The position numbers were made by a program, and so were the translations under genes. Below the pieces are notes generated by a model that worked only from the letters and a program-made list of their open reading frames with translations, was not told the DNA's origin and did not search any database. Positions 36,770 through 47,320 of a DNA stretch of 64,000 nucleotides are shown one piece after another; the stretch's first letter is position 1; the number at the start of each line of letters is the position of its first letter. Source of the DNA: Leifsonia tongyongensis (GTDB taxonomy: Bacteria; Actinomycetota; Actinomycetes; Actinomycetales; Microbacteriaceae); assembly GCF_010686705.1 (NCBI RefSeq), contig NZ_JAAGWY010000003.1, positions 62,001 to 126,000 on the forward strand, read 5' to 3'.

Positions 36770-37216
36770 TTACTTCACCGGGCAGAACGAGGCGACGAGG
36801 TCGGCGGGGGCGCCGGCCGGGCACGGGTCGAAGGTGAAGATCACGAGGGTTCCGAGGACGACCAGGACGACGACCGCTGCGAGGATCGCCCACTTCAGGA
36901 TGCGGTTGACGACGCGGTTGTACGCGTAGTCGTTGACGAGGGTGCGCATCCCGTTCCCGCCGTGGATGAGCGCCAGCCACAGCATCAGGAGATCCCAGAC
37001 CTGCCAGAACGGGGTGGCGTACTTGCCGCCGATGAACGCGAAGTCGATCTGCTTCACGCCCTGGCCGAGCACGACGTTGATCAGCAGGTGGCCGAAGATC
37101 AGGATGATCAGCACGAGGCCGGAGGCCCGCATGTAGATCCAGCCCCATTTCTCCCAGTTGACACCGCCCTTGCGTGCCGGGCGGGCAGGAGTGCGGGGCG
37201 CGTCGATGGTCGTCAT
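36770..37216 (-). CDS. sdhD: Succinate dehydrogenase membrane anchor subunit
   Basis: 148 residues with three hydrophobic helices (about 33-55, 68-90, 107-130). Sequence such as SGLVLIILIFGHLLINV near 33-49 and IHGGNGMRTLVNDYAYN near 79-95 supplies heme and quinone contacts in this family. It anchors SdhAB and forms part of the quinone site. The start is 2 bp after the sdhC stop. Confidence 0.88.
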   Translation of the reverse strand: MTTIDAPRTPARPARKGGVNWEKWGWIYMRASGLVLIILIFGHLLINVVLGQGVKQIDFAFIGGKYATPFWQVWDLLMLWLALIHGGNGMRTLVNDYAYNRVVNRILKWAILAAVVVLVVLGTLVIFTFDPCPAGAPADLVASFCPVK

Positions 37217-37218
37217 GA

Positions 37219-37638
37219 TCAGTTGCCCCCCTCGGAGAAGATGTGCATGAGCTGAACCGGCACGAAGCCGGCCATCAGCACGACCCAGATCACGATGACG
37301 ATCCAGAACATGAGCTTCTGGTACTTGACGCCCTTGCTCCAGAAGTCGATGAGGATGATCCGCAGGCCGTTGAAGGCGTGGAACACGATGGCCCCGACGA
37401 GCGCGATCTCGCCGAGCCCCATGATCGGGTTCTTATAGGTGCCGATCACTGCGTTGTAGGCCTGTGGGCTCACACGGATGAGCGACGTGTCGAGAACGTG
37501 GACCAGGAGGAAGAAGAAGATCGCGACTCCGGTGATGCGGTGGAGCACCCACGACCACATGCCCTCGCGGCCTCTGTACAGCGTGCCCCCGGGCCGAGTC
37601 TTCTTCGGCTGCAGGGTTCCTGCCGCTTGATTCGACAC
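37219..37638 (-). CDS. sdhC: Succinate dehydrogenase cytochrome b subunit
   Basis: 139 residues, three transmembrane helices; MWSWVLHRITGVAIFFFLLVHVLD is the typical heme-b helix with its histidines, seen in parts as SWVLHRITG and LLVHVLD. The start was set at GTG 37638: GGGAGG ends 6 nt before it, whereas the upstream TTG at 37644 would be flush against that site. First gene of sdhCDAB. The 150-bp region upstream holds the corA terminator and should hold the sdh promoter. Confidence 0.88.
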   Translation of the reverse strand: MSNQAAGTLQPKKTRPGGTLYRGREGMWSWVLHRITGVAIFFFLLVHVLDTSLIRVSPQAYNAVIGTYKNPIMGLGEIALVGAIVFHAFNGLRIILIDFWSKGVKYQKLMFWIVIVIWVVLMAGFVPVQLMHIFSEGGN

Positions 37639-37750
37639 GAACAACCCTCCCTGGTTGTGATCACGGTTGTCCGCGTGGAGAACCGGAAGAAGCGCAGAAC
37701 GCGCGCCATCAGTCTATGACGGCTTCACGGTGCCACGCTGCTTAGGCCGC

Positions 37751-37780
37751 CCTAACTGTCTCGATGTCAAGACAGTTGGG
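37751..37780 (-). terminator. corA terminator hairpin
   Basis: AACTGTCT (37754-37761) pairs with AGACAGTT (37770-37777) around an 8-nt loop, with two further CC/GG pairs outside one mismatch. It starts 7 nt beyond the corA stop codon. Confidence 0.6.
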
Positions 37781-37786
37781 CAGCCG

Positions 37787-38926
37787 TCACATCCAGTTGC
37801 GCTTCTTGAAGATCCAGTACAGGCTCACGCTCAGCGTGACCATCGCCAGGATGGCGAGCGGATAGCCGAGCGGCCAGTGCAGCTCGGGCATGTTGTCGAA
37901 GTTCATCCCGTAGACGCCGGCGATGAGCGTCGGAGCGAACAGGATGGCCGCCCACGACGAGACCTTCTTGACCTCTTCGCCTTGCCGGTGGCTGGAATGG
38001 GCCAGCCGGGTCATCTCCTCGTTCTGGCGCTCGGCGACCAGCGTGGAATTGACCGTCAGGATGTCGCGGAGCAGCTGCCTGAACCCGTCCACGCGCTCAT
38101 TGACCTGGATGAGGTGGTCGGCGACGTCGCGCAGCCCGCGCTCCAATTCCTGGGTCACCCCGTATTTGATCGAGCCGTGCTCGAGGGCGATCATCACGGT
38201 GGTCAGCGGATGCGTCGCCCTCTGGAAGTCGATGACCTCGCGCGACAGCTCGTAGATGCGCCGGGACACCAGGGCGTCACCGCCGAACACCTGCGTCTCG
38301 ATCTCGTCGATGTCGTTGGCGAGACCCGCGACGACCGGGCCGTAGCCGTCGACGACGGCGTCGATGATCGCGTACAGGATGGCCTGGGTGCCGAGGGCGA
38401 GCAGTTCGGGCTCGCTCTCCATGCGGTGTCGCACATGCGACAGGTCGGGCGATTCGCTGTGCCTGACCGTGATCACGAAGTTGGGACCGACGAAGACGTG
38501 CAGTTCGCCGAAGTCGACCTCCTCAGGGACGTCGAGGTAGCTGGCGGCCTTGAGGACGACGAAGAGCACATCGTCGTACCGCTCGAGCTTGGGTCGCTGG
38601 TGGGCGATGATGGCGTCTTCGACGGCCAGCTCGTGAAGCCCGAACTCGTCGGCGAGCGAGAGGAGCTCCTGCTCGGTCGGCCGGTAGAGGCCGATCCACG
38701 CGACCCCGCCCGGGGTGGCGTCCAGAGCGTGGTAGGTCTCGGCCAGGCTCATCGGCGATGCAACGCGCTTCCCTTCGGAATAGATGGCGCTGTCGACCAT
38801 GCTCCGGCGCCGCTGCGCGGTCTCAGGCGTCGCATCCGTGACCGTATTCGACGGAGGGTCCACCCGTCGCGCTCGCTGCACGAAGGACGGCATCGGGATG
38901 CCGCGTCGCGTCGTGTTGTGGGCCAT
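37787..38926 (-). CDS. corA: CorA-type magnesium/cobalt transporter
   Basis: 379 residues. A large soluble N-terminal domain is followed by two C-terminal transmembrane helices (about 320-340 and 352-372) with the channel signature YGMNF between them, and the C-terminus ends KKRNW as is usual. It forms a pentameric divalent-cation channel, mainly Mg2+. GGAGGTGA precedes the ATG. It is a single-gene unit between sdhC and the glycosyltransferase, all on the minus strand, with its own terminator. Confidence 0.92.
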   Translation of the reverse strand: MAHNTTRRGIPMPSFVQRARRVDPPSNTVTDATPETAQRRRSMVDSAIYSEGKRVASPMSLAETYHALDATPGGVAWIGLYRPTEQELLSLADEFGLHELAVEDAIIAHQRPKLERYDDVLFVVLKAASYLDVPEEVDFGELHVFVGPNFVITVRHSESPDLSHVRHRMESEPELLALGTQAILYAIIDAVVDGYGPVVAGLANDIDEIETQVFGGDALVSRRIYELSREVIDFQRATHPLTTVMIALEHGSIKYGVTQELERGLRDVADHLIQVNERVDGFRQLLRDILTVNSTLVAERQNEEMTRLAHSSHRQGEEVKKVSSWAAILFAPTLIAGVYGMNFDNMPELHWPLGYPLAILAMVTLSVSLYWIFKKRNWM

Positions 38927-38995
38927 GGGTCACCTCCGTGTGCTCGCTTGGGCACCCCAACTGTAGACCCACCCGCTGGAGCTTGACCCGATTGC

Positions 38996-40144
38996 TCATA
39001 CCAGGGTGTTCAAGGGATCCCCGACGGAAAGTACGCGGTCCACGATGACCCGCTCGTAGTGTCCGACCAGTTCCTCGCACACCGACTCCCACGTACGACC
39101 GAGAACGGCCCGCCTGCCTGCTTCGCCCATGCGGCGGCGAAGGGGTGCATCCGCCGCCAGTGCCGCCACGGATGCGCGCAGGTCGTGGTCGTCGGCGGGT
39201 GAGAAGAGGTACCCGTCGATGCCGGGCTCGACGAGGTCGATCGGTCCGCCGGCCCGCGGCGCGACCACAGGGAGGCCGCTCGCGTGGGCTTCCTGCACGG
39301 TCTGGCCGAAGGTCTCCTCGGTGCCCGTGTGCACGAAGATGTCGAAGCTCGCGTAGGCCGCCGCCAGATCAGCTCCGCCGAGACGGCCGAGCATGGTCAC
39401 GGGCATCCCGCGGAGTTCCTTCTCAACGACGGGCACGTACGGTCCGTCGCCGACGATCGCGAGATGGATGCCGGGGATGCCGCGCAGGCTCCGCAGCCGC
39501 TCGACCTGCTTCTCGGCGGCGATCCTCCCGACGTACCCGATGACCACCTCGCCGTCGGGCGAGAGGAGTTCGCGCAGCGCCCGGGTCGCCTGCGTGAACC
39601 GGTTGTTCGGGTGATAGCGCACGAGGTCGACACCGCGGCCCCAGCGGGCCAGCCGCGGAATGCCGGCGGCCTCCAGGTCGGCTTGCGACGCCGAGGACGG
39701 GACGAGGGTGAGGTCGGCGCCCTCGTGAACCCAGCGCACGAACCGCCAGGCGATGGACGAGGCCAGCCCGACACCGTGCCGCATCGTGTAGCCGGCCACG
39801 TCGGTCTGGAAGACGGCGACGGATGCGACACCGAGCCGGTTCGCAGCGGCGATGCCCTGCGCGCCGAGGAGGAACGGAGAGGCGGCATGCAGCACATCCG
39901 GTGCGAAGCGGGTCAGGATGCGCTGGACGAGTGGGTTCGGAAGCCCCACGGGGAACTGGCGGTAGGCGAGTGCGGGCACGGTGTGAACGGCGTAACCCGC
40001 ATATTCGGAGGGTGCGCCGGCGTCCGGGCAGATCACGATCGCTTCGTGCCCGGTTGCCGCCAGATGGTCGAGCACCTTGCACACACTGTTGGTCACACCG
40101 TTGACGGTGGGCAGGAAGCTCTCGGTGACGACCGCGACGCGCAT
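38996..40144 (-). CDS. GT4 glycosyltransferase, mannosyltransferase-like
   Basis: 382 residues with GT-B fold. The N-terminal domain starts VAVVTESFLPTVNGVTNSV, and the C-terminal domain has IGYVGRIAAEKQVERL (about 195-210) and the nucleotide-sugar motif GTEETFGQTVQEAHASGLP near 288-306. This closely matches actinobacterial GDP-mannose-dependent alpha-mannosyltransferases (MgtA/PimB-like) that build glycolipids or lipomannan. The divergent manC gene makes GDP-mannose, which supports mannose as donor. The ATG is 6 nt after TAGCGT, so probably leaderless. Confidence 0.85.
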   Translation of the reverse strand: MRVAVVTESFLPTVNGVTNSVCKVLDHLAATGHEAIVICPDAGAPSEYAGYAVHTVPALAYRQFPVGLPNPLVQRILTRFAPDVLHAASPFLLGAQGIAAANRLGVASVAVFQTDVAGYTMRHGVGLASSIAWRFVRWVHEGADLTLVPSSASQADLEAAGIPRLARWGRGVDLVRYHPNNRFTQATRALRELLSPDGEVVIGYVGRIAAEKQVERLRSLRGIPGIHLAIVGDGPYVPVVEKELRGMPVTMLGRLGGADLAAAYASFDIFVHTGTEETFGQTVQEAHASGLPVVAPRAGGPIDLVEPGIDGYLFSPADDHDLRASVAALAADAPLRRRMGEAGRRAVLGRTWESVCEELVGHYERVIVDRVLSVGDPLNTLV

Positions 40145-40150
40145 GCTGCG

Positions 40151-40156
40151 ACGCTA
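40151..40156 (-). promoter_or_regulatory. -10 box of the glycosyltransferase gene, leaderless start
   Basis: TAGCGT on the minus strand ends 6 nt before the ATG; no Shine-Dalgarno lies between. Confidence 0.45.
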
Positions 40157-40173
40157 ACCACGCGGCATTGCGC

Positions 40174-40187
40174 CCCTATGAATAGGG
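40174..40187. promoter_or_regulatory. Palindrome between divergent glycosyltransferase and manC genes
   Basis: CCCTAT-GA-ATAGGG is a perfect 6-bp palindrome about midway in the 86-bp gap. It could be an operator for one or both promoters. Confidence 0.35.
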
Positions 40188-40218
40188 AGTGAACCGCGGG
40201 GACCGGGCAGGTGGACAG

Positions 40219-40224
40219 TATCCT
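40219..40224 (+). promoter_or_regulatory. -10 box of manC, leaderless start
   Basis: TATCCT ends 6 nt before the manC ATG at 40231, with no ribosome-binding site. It supports this ATG over the in-frame ATG at 40189. Confidence 0.45.
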
Positions 40225-40230
40225 GACGGA

Positions 40231-41355
40231 ATGGCAACCAGAAACACCCCGCTGGATCGGTTCTACAGCGTCATCCCGGCCGGCGGAATCGGTTCACGCC
40301 TGTGGCCGCTGTCGCGGGCCGACGCCCCGAAGTTCCTGCACGACCTCACCGGTTCGGGCCAGACCCTCCTGCGCGACACCTGGGATCGGCTCGTTCCGGT
40401 GTCGGGCGAGCAGCGGATCATGGTGGTCACCGGTCGTGCACACCGTGCGGCCGTCGAGGCTCAGCTGCCCGCGCTCGCCGACCACAACGTGGTGCTGGAG
40501 AGCGAGCCACGGGATTCGACGGCCGCGATCGGGCTCGCCGCGGCCATCCTCGAGCGGCGTGAGCCCGGCGTGATCATCGGGTCGTTCGCCGCCGACCACG
40601 TCATCACGAACCAGGCGCTCTTCCTTCAGGCTGTGACCCAGGCCGTCGCTGTCGCCGACGCCGGCTACATCGCACTCGTCGGCATCCAGCCCACGGAGCC
40701 GGCGATCGGCTTCGGGTACATCCACTGCGGGGGAGCGGTCGAGATCGACGGCGCTCCGAGCGCTATGGCCGTCGACTCGTTCAAGGAGAAACCCGATCTC
40801 GCCACCGCACAGTCCTATTTGTCGACGGGCGGCTACCTCTGGAACGCGAGCATGTTCATCAGCAGGGCCGACCGCCTCCTCGAAGAGATCGGGCGCTCCG
40901 AGCCGGAGCTGCTCGCCGGCCTGCTCGAGCTCGCGGCGGCGTGGGACGACCCTGCGACGCGCGGTCCGGCCGTCGACCGCATCTGGCCGGGACTCAAGAA
41001 GATCGCGATCGACTACTCGGTCGCCGAGCCGGCCGCGGCTGCCGGCCGCCTGGCCGTGGTCCCCGGGTACTTCGACTGGGACGACATCGGGGACTTCGCC
41101 TCGTTGGCGAAGCTCAATTCGGGCGGCCGCAAGTCCGACCTCGCGATTCTCGGCGAGAACGCGCGTGTGCTCTCCGACTCGTCGAGCGGAATCGTGGTGA
41201 GCCAGTCCAAGCGCGTGATCAGCCTCATCGGCGTGAAGGACATCGTCGTCGTCGATACCCCGGATGCGCTGCTGGTGACGACGAGCGAGCACGCCCAGCG
41301 GGTGAAGGCCGTGGTCGACGCGCTCAAGCTTTCCGGATCGAGCGACGTCCTCTGA
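40231..41355 (+). CDS. manC: Mannose-1-phosphate guanylyltransferase
   Basis: 374 residues of the nucleotidyltransferase fold: PAGGIGSRLWPLSRADAPKFL (about 15-35) is the GTP-binding signature, and FKEKPDLATAQ near 191-201 and NASMFI near 210 are the sugar-phosphate contacts. It makes GDP-mannose from GTP and mannose 1-phosphate. Shorter than bifunctional ManC because it has no isomerase domain. It is divergent from a mannosyltransferase-like gene, a functional pairing. Confidence 0.9.
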   Translation: MATRNTPLDRFYSVIPAGGIGSRLWPLSRADAPKFLHDLTGSGQTLLRDTWDRLVPVSGEQRIMVVTGRAHRAAVEAQLPALADHNVVLESEPRDSTAAIGLAAAILERREPGVIIGSFAADHVITNQALFLQAVTQAVAVADAGYIALVGIQPTEPAIGFGYIHCGGAVEIDGAPSAMAVDSFKEKPDLATAQSYLSTGGYLWNASMFISRADRLLEEIGRSEPELLAGLLELAAAWDDPATRGPAVDRIWPGLKKIAIDYSVAEPAAAAGRLAVVPGYFDWDDIGDFASLAKLNSGGRKSDLAILGENARVLSDSSSGIVVSQSKRVISLIGVKDIVVVDTPDALLVTTSEHAQRVKAVVDALKLSGSSDVL

Positions 41356-41416
41356 TTCCGCCCCACAACGGGGTGCAGCCGATGCTCACATGAGCACTGC
41401 GGGGCATGGCAAGTAT

Positions 41417-41434
41417 TTGTAACGCTTACGTCAA
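41417..41434. promoter_or_regulatory. LacI-type operator-like palindrome before the BMP gene
   Basis: TTGTAACGCTTACGTCAA contains GTAA-CGC-TTAC and outer TTG/CAA symmetry, similar to LacI-family sites. It lies about 30 bp upstream of a TAACAT (41464-41469) that could serve as -10 box for the nucleoside transporter promoter. Confidence 0.4.
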
Positions 41435-41526
41435 GAACCTGTTTTCGATTCTTTGAGGATTCGTAACATTCGGTAACGTGAAACATGACGGCCGCACCCG
41501 CAGGCCGGAATTTCTTGGAGGACATC

Positions 41527-42609
41527 TTGACAATCACAGCCCGAAAGGCCGGCCTCGCCGGTCTTGCGGCGATCGGCGCGCTCGCGCTGCTCGCCGGGTG
41601 CGCGTCCGCGCCATCGACCAGCAGCACCACCGCAGCGAAGAGCAACTTCCTTCCCTGCATGGTCTCGGACGCAGGCGGCTTCGACGACCACTCGTTCAAC
41701 CAGTCCAGCTACGAGGGTCTGACCAGTGCAGCCAAGGACCTCGGCATCGACTACAAGAAGGCCGAGTCGAAGAACGCGAACGACTACGCTCCGAACATCC
41801 AGAGCATGGTCGACCAGAACTGCAGCCTGATCATCTCGGTCGGCTTCAACCTGAAGGACGCGACCGAGAAGGCTGCCAAGGCCAACCCGGACATCAACTT
41901 CGCCACGGTCGACGACAACGAGATCAACCTGCCCAACGTGCGACCGATCATCTTCGACACCGCTCAGGCTGCCTTCCTCGGCGGCTACGCGGCTGCGAGC
42001 TACTCGAAGACCGGCAAGGTCGGCACCTTCGGTGGCATGCAGTTCCCGACCGTCACCATCTTCATGGACGGTTTCGCGGACGGCGTGAAGTACTTCAACC
42101 AGCAGAAGGGCAAGAACGTCCAGGTCGTCGGTTGGAACGTCGACTCGCAGAAGGGCTCCTTCACCGGTGGCTTCGACGCGAACGACACGGCCAAGCAGAC
42201 CGCGCAGGGCATCCTCGACCAGGGTGTCGACGTGATCATGCCGGTCGGTGGGCCGATCTACCAGAGCGCAGCGCAGGCCATCCGCGACTCCGGCAAGAGC
42301 ATCGCCCTCATGGGCGTCGACACCGACGTGTTCGTCTCCGACCCGAGCGTGAAGGACCTGCTCCTCACGTCGGTCATGAAGGGCCTGAACAGCGCGACCG
42401 CAGCCGTCGTCAAGGACGCAGCGGGTGGCAAGTTCACCAACACGCCGTACGTCGGCACGCTGAAGAACAACGGCGTCGGCCTGGCACCGTTCCACAACTT
42501 CGAGTCGAAGGTCGACCCCGCCCTCCAGGGTGAGCTCGACAAGATCAAGGCCGGCATCATCGACGGCTCGATCAAGGTCACCTCGCCTTCGTCGCCGAAG
42601 CAGCCGTAG
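41527..42609 (+). CDS. BMP-family nucleoside-binding lipoprotein
   Basis: 360 residues. An N-terminal signal peptide ends in the lipobox LLAGC (Cys near 29 from the chosen start), followed by a Ser/Thr linker and a BMP/PnrA fold (VSDAGGFDDHSFNQSSYEGL near 45-64 in parts, GVDTDVFVSDP near 260). It is the lipid-anchored receptor for the ABC system encoded next, similar to B. subtilis NupN and Treponema PnrA, which bind nucleosides. Start set at TTG 41527 because GGAGG lies 5 nt upstream; an ATG at 41485 has no site and would precede the signal peptide oddly. Confidence 0.88.
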   Translation: MTITARKAGLAGLAAIGALALLAGCASAPSTSSTTAAKSNFLPCMVSDAGGFDDHSFNQSSYEGLTSAAKDLGIDYKKAESKNANDYAPNIQSMVDQNCSLIISVGFNLKDATEKAAKANPDINFATVDDNEINLPNVRPIIFDTAQAAFLGGYAAASYSKTGKVGTFGGMQFPTVTIFMDGFADGVKYFNQQKGKNVQVVGWNVDSQKGSFTGGFDANDTAKQTAQGILDQGVDVIMPVGGPIYQSAAQAIRDSGKSIALMGVDTDVFVSDPSVKDLLLTSVMKGLNSATAAVVKDAAGGKFTNTPYVGTLKNNGVGLAPFHNFESKVDPALQGELDKIKAGIIDGSIKVTSPSSPKQP

Positions 42610-42626
42610 TACCAAGCAGTCCCGGT

Positions 42627-42656
42627 CGGGGAGGTCAGCATGCGCTGGCCTCCCCG
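42627..42656 (+). terminator. Attenuator-like hairpin between the BMP and ABC genes
   Basis: A 13-bp stem (CGGGGAGGTCAGC with GCTGGCCTCCCCG, one U-G pair) and a 4-nt loop are followed by TTCCGTTTCCC. It begins 18 nt after the lipoprotein stop and would let the binding protein be made in excess over the membrane parts. Confidence 0.75.
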
Positions 42657-42700
42657 TTCCGTTTCCCGCGTCCGTGCTGGGCGGGTCGCCCAGCCGTCGT

Positions 42701-42728
42701 GCTCAATTGAGCGCACACTGACATATGT
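42701..42728. promoter_or_regulatory. Two palindromes before the nucleoside ABC ATPase gene
   Basis: GCTCAATTGAGC (42701-42712) and ACATATGT (42721-42728) are perfect palindromes 8 bp apart in the 206-bp gap. They suggest a second, regulated promoter for the ABC-cdd-deoA genes. Confidence 0.4.
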
Positions 42729-42815
42729 GCAATGGGTAGTGTGAAGACGCGCACTGCGGCGTCTGGTCGCCGTGCGATTCGCTCACCCGGGCGAGCAGAG
42801 AAGGAACCCACCCGT

Positions 42816-44332
42816 ATGAAGCTCGAACTTCGCGGCATCACGAAACGATTCGGTGCCCTGGTCGCAAACGACCACATCGATCTCACCGTAGAACCCGGCG
42901 AGATCCATTGCCTCCTCGGTGAGAACGGTGCAGGCAAGTCCACCCTCATGAATGTGCTCTATGGCCTCTACCAGGCCGAGGAGGGCGAGATCCTGCTCGA
43001 CGATGTCGTCCAGCACTTCAACGGCCCCGGCGACGCGATGAAAGCCGGGATCGGCATGGTGCACCAGCACTTCATGCTCATCCCCGTGTTCACCGTGGCC
43101 GAGAACGTGATGCTCGGCCACGAAGAGACGAAGTTCGGCGGCAGGCTCGATCTCCCGGCAGCGCGCAAGCGCGTTCGCGAGATCTCCGCGCGATTCGGTT
43201 TCCACGTCGATCCGGACGCGATCGTCGAAGACCTCCCGGTCGGCGTCCAGCAGCGCGTCGAGATCATCAAGGCGCTGTCCCGCGACGCGAAGGTGCTGGT
43301 GTTCGATGAGCCGACAGCCGTTCTGACCCCGCAGGAGACCGACGAGCTGATGGTGATCATGCGTCAGCTGAAGGAGCAGGGAACGGGCATCGTCTTCATC
43401 ACCCACAAGCTGCGCGAGGTCCGCGAGGTCGCGGACCGGATCACGGTCATCCGTCTCGGCAAGGTGGTCGGGGAAGTCGCCCCGACGGCGACCAATACGG
43501 AGATGGCATCGATGATGGTGGGCCGTCCTGTCGAGCTCACCGTGAAGAAGGAGCCGGCAACGCCCGGCGGGCCCGCACTGGTCGTCGACGATCTCTCGGT
43601 CATCGACCCGCTCGGTCAGCTGGTCGTCAACCGGGTCAGCTTCGAGGTCCGGGCCGGCGAGATCCTCGCCATCGCGGGCGTGCAGGGAAACGGCCAGACC
43701 GAACTCACCGAAGCCCTTCTGGGCCTCCAGCCGCGTGTCACCGGCACGATCGCGCTCGACGGCAAGCCGCTCACCGGACTCAGCGTGCGACGCGTCATCG
43801 ACAGCGGCGTCGGATTCATCCCGGAGGACCGCAACGAGGACGGCCTCGTCGGCGAGTTCACCATCGCCGAGAACCTGATGCTCGACCGATCGACCGGCGC
43901 CCCGTTCGTCAAGGCAGGCAACCTGCAGCTCGGCTACCTGAACGAATTCGCGGAAGAGAAAGTGCGCGAATTCGACGTGCGTTCGCAGGGCATCGAGACC
44001 AAGGTCGGAGCGCTCTCCGGCGGCAACGCCCAGAAGGTGGTCCTCGCCCGCGAACTCAGCCGCGAGCTGCGCCTGTTCGTGGCGGCCCAGCCCACCCGTG
44101 GACTCGATGTCGGGTCGATCGAGTTCGTGCACAAGCGCATCGTCGCCACGCGCGACGCCGGGCTGCCGGTGATCGTGGTCTCGACCGAGCTCGATGAGGT
44201 CGAGGCGCTCGCCGACCGGATCGCCGTGATGTATCGCGGGGGAATCGTCGGAATCGTCCCTGGAGGGACATCGCGTGAGGTGCTCGGCCTGATGATGGCT
44301 GGCGAGCATCCGGCCGGAGCGGAGGTGGCAGC

Positions 44333-44336
<4 letters not shown>
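42816..44336 (+). CDS. Nucleoside ABC transporter ATPase (two tandem ABC domains)
   Basis: 506 residues with two nucleotide-binding domains. The first has GENGAGKST (about 36-44), VQQRVEI in place of LSGGQ near 144 and VFDEPTAVLTP; the second has GVQGNGQTEL near 288, LSGGNAQKV near 392 and a shortened Walker B region (LFVAAQPTRGLD). This double-domain form is typical of ribose- and nucleoside-type importers (NupO/YufO-like). The second Walker B has Ala-Gln where Asp-Glu is common, so that site may be inactive. ATGA overlap with the next permease gene. Confidence 0.9.
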
Positions 44337-45594
<1,258 letters not shown>

Positions 45595-45598
<4 letters not shown>

Positions 45599-46881
45599 GC
45601 GCAGCAACCACGACCGCTCCCATGGATGCCGGCCCCATCGTCCTCGAGAAGACGCAGATCAAGAGCTGGAAGGCTCCGATCGCTCTCGGCGTCTTCGCCG
45701 TCATCAGCGTCATCCTCTTCATCGGGTTGCCCCGAGAGGGCACCAGCAGCTTCCGGTTCACCGAGCCCGGAGACGCGATCAAGCTTTCGGTGCTCACGGT
45801 TCCGACCCACGCCACCGGCGTCATCGTGGCGATCATCTGCGTACTGCTCGCCGCGACCAGCTGGTACCTCGTCTGGCGGGTCGGCAAGTCGCCGCTCTGG
45901 CTCGCGATCGTCTTCGTGGCCGTCTTCATGTTCGGCTTCCTCACTTGGGCCGCAGCCGGCCACACCGTCCCGTTCACCGGGCTCCTCCTCGGCAGCGTGA
46001 GCCTCTCCGTCCCGCTCGTCTTCGGCGCGCTCGGAGGCGTCATCTCCGAGCGCGGCGGCGTGGTCAACGTGGCGATCGAAGGTCAGCTCCTCGCCGGCGC
46101 CTTCGCGGCTGCGGTCATCGCCTCGGCGACCCGCAACGTCTTCGCCGGGCTCATCGGAGCGATGGTCGCCGGGGTGCTGGTCTCGTTCATCCTGGGTGCG
46201 TTCGCCATCAAGTACCTCGTCGACCAGGTGATCGTCGGTGTCGTCCTCAACGTCCTCGTCACCGGTCTCACCAGCTTCCTGTTCTCGCAGGTGCTCTCGG
46301 CGAATCCGACGGTGCTCAACGCTCCGCCGCGACTCGGGCGCTTCCCGATTCCGCTGCTCAGCGACATTCCCATCATCGGTCCGGTGCTGTTCAACCAGTC
46401 GCTGATCGTCTACTTGATGTACATCGCGATCTTCGCGGTGTGGTTCGGCCTCTTCCACACACGCTGGGGCCTGCGTCTCCGCTCGGTCGGAGAGCACCCG
46501 CGCGCAGCGGACACGGTCGGCATCAACGTGACCGGAACCCGGTTCTGGAACGTGTCGCTCGCGGGCGCCGTCGCCGGTCTGGGAGGCGCGTACTTCACGC
46601 TGGTGTCGGCGCCGGGCTTCGGCAAAGAGATGACGGCGGGCGCGGGCTTCATCGCCCTGGCCGCAGTGATCTTCGGGCGCTGGGATCCTATCCGTGCCAC
46701 ACTGGCGGCCCTCCTGTTCGGTTTCGCGTCGTACCTGCAGACCACACTCGGCATCATCGGATCGCCCGTACCGAGCGAGTTCATGCTGATGCTCCCGTAC
46801 CTCGTGACGATCTTCGCCGTCGCAGGCCTGGTCGGTGTCTCCCGCGCGCCGGCCGCCGACGGCAAGCCGTACATCAAGTAG
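45595..46881 (+). CDS. Nucleoside ABC transporter permease 2
   Basis: 428 residues, NupQ/YufQ-like. Transmembrane helices run from about 25 to 415, with GVISERGGVVNVAIEGQLLAG near 140-160 (in parts) and LRSVGEHPRAADTVGINV near 295-312 matching the first permease's coupling loop. It is longer at the N-terminus than usual, with extra helices before the core. The start at 45595 overlaps the preceding stop by 4 nt; cdd follows after 8 bp. Confidence 0.9.
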
Positions 46882-46889
46882 GCGAGCGC

Positions 46890-47297
46890 ATGACCGACGA
46901 GACGATCGACTGGGATGCGCTGCGCGAGGCCGCGCGCTCCGCCATGACTCACGCATACGCGCCGTACTCCGAATTCCCGGTCGGCGCCGCCGCCCTCGTC
47001 GACGACGGCCGCATCGTTTCCGGGTGCAACGTGGAGAACGCCAGCTACGGCGTGACACTCTGCGCCGAATGCGGGCTCGTCTCTGCGCTGCACCTCAGCG
47101 GCGGCGGACACCTGGTCGCCTTCACCTGTGTGGACGGGCACGGCAACATCCTGATGCCGTGCGGCCGGTGCAGGCAGCTGCTCTACGAGCACTCGGCGCA
47201 CGGGATGCTGCTCGAGACTGTCTCGGGCATCCGCACGATCGAGGAGGTGCTGCCCGATGCGTTCGGGCCGCGCACCCTGACCGACTACAAACGCTGA
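46890..47297 (+). CDS. cdd: Cytidine deaminase
   Basis: 135 residues, the tetrameric small type. The zinc site is formed by CAECG (about 53-57, with the catalytic Glu) and PCGRCRQLL (about 88-96); NVENASYG is at 44-51. It converts cytidine and deoxycytidine to the uracil nucleosides, which deoA downstream can cleave. It lies 8 bp after the transporter permease gene, linking uptake with salvage. Confidence 0.94.
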   Translation: MTDETIDWDALREAARSAMTHAYAPYSEFPVGAAALVDDGRIVSGCNVENASYGVTLCAECGLVSALHLSGGGHLVAFTCVDGHGNILMPCGRCRQLLYEHSAHGMLLETVSGIRTIEEVLPDAFGPRTLTDYKR

Positions 47298-47320
47298 CCG
47301 ACGACAAAGGACAGAACCAG

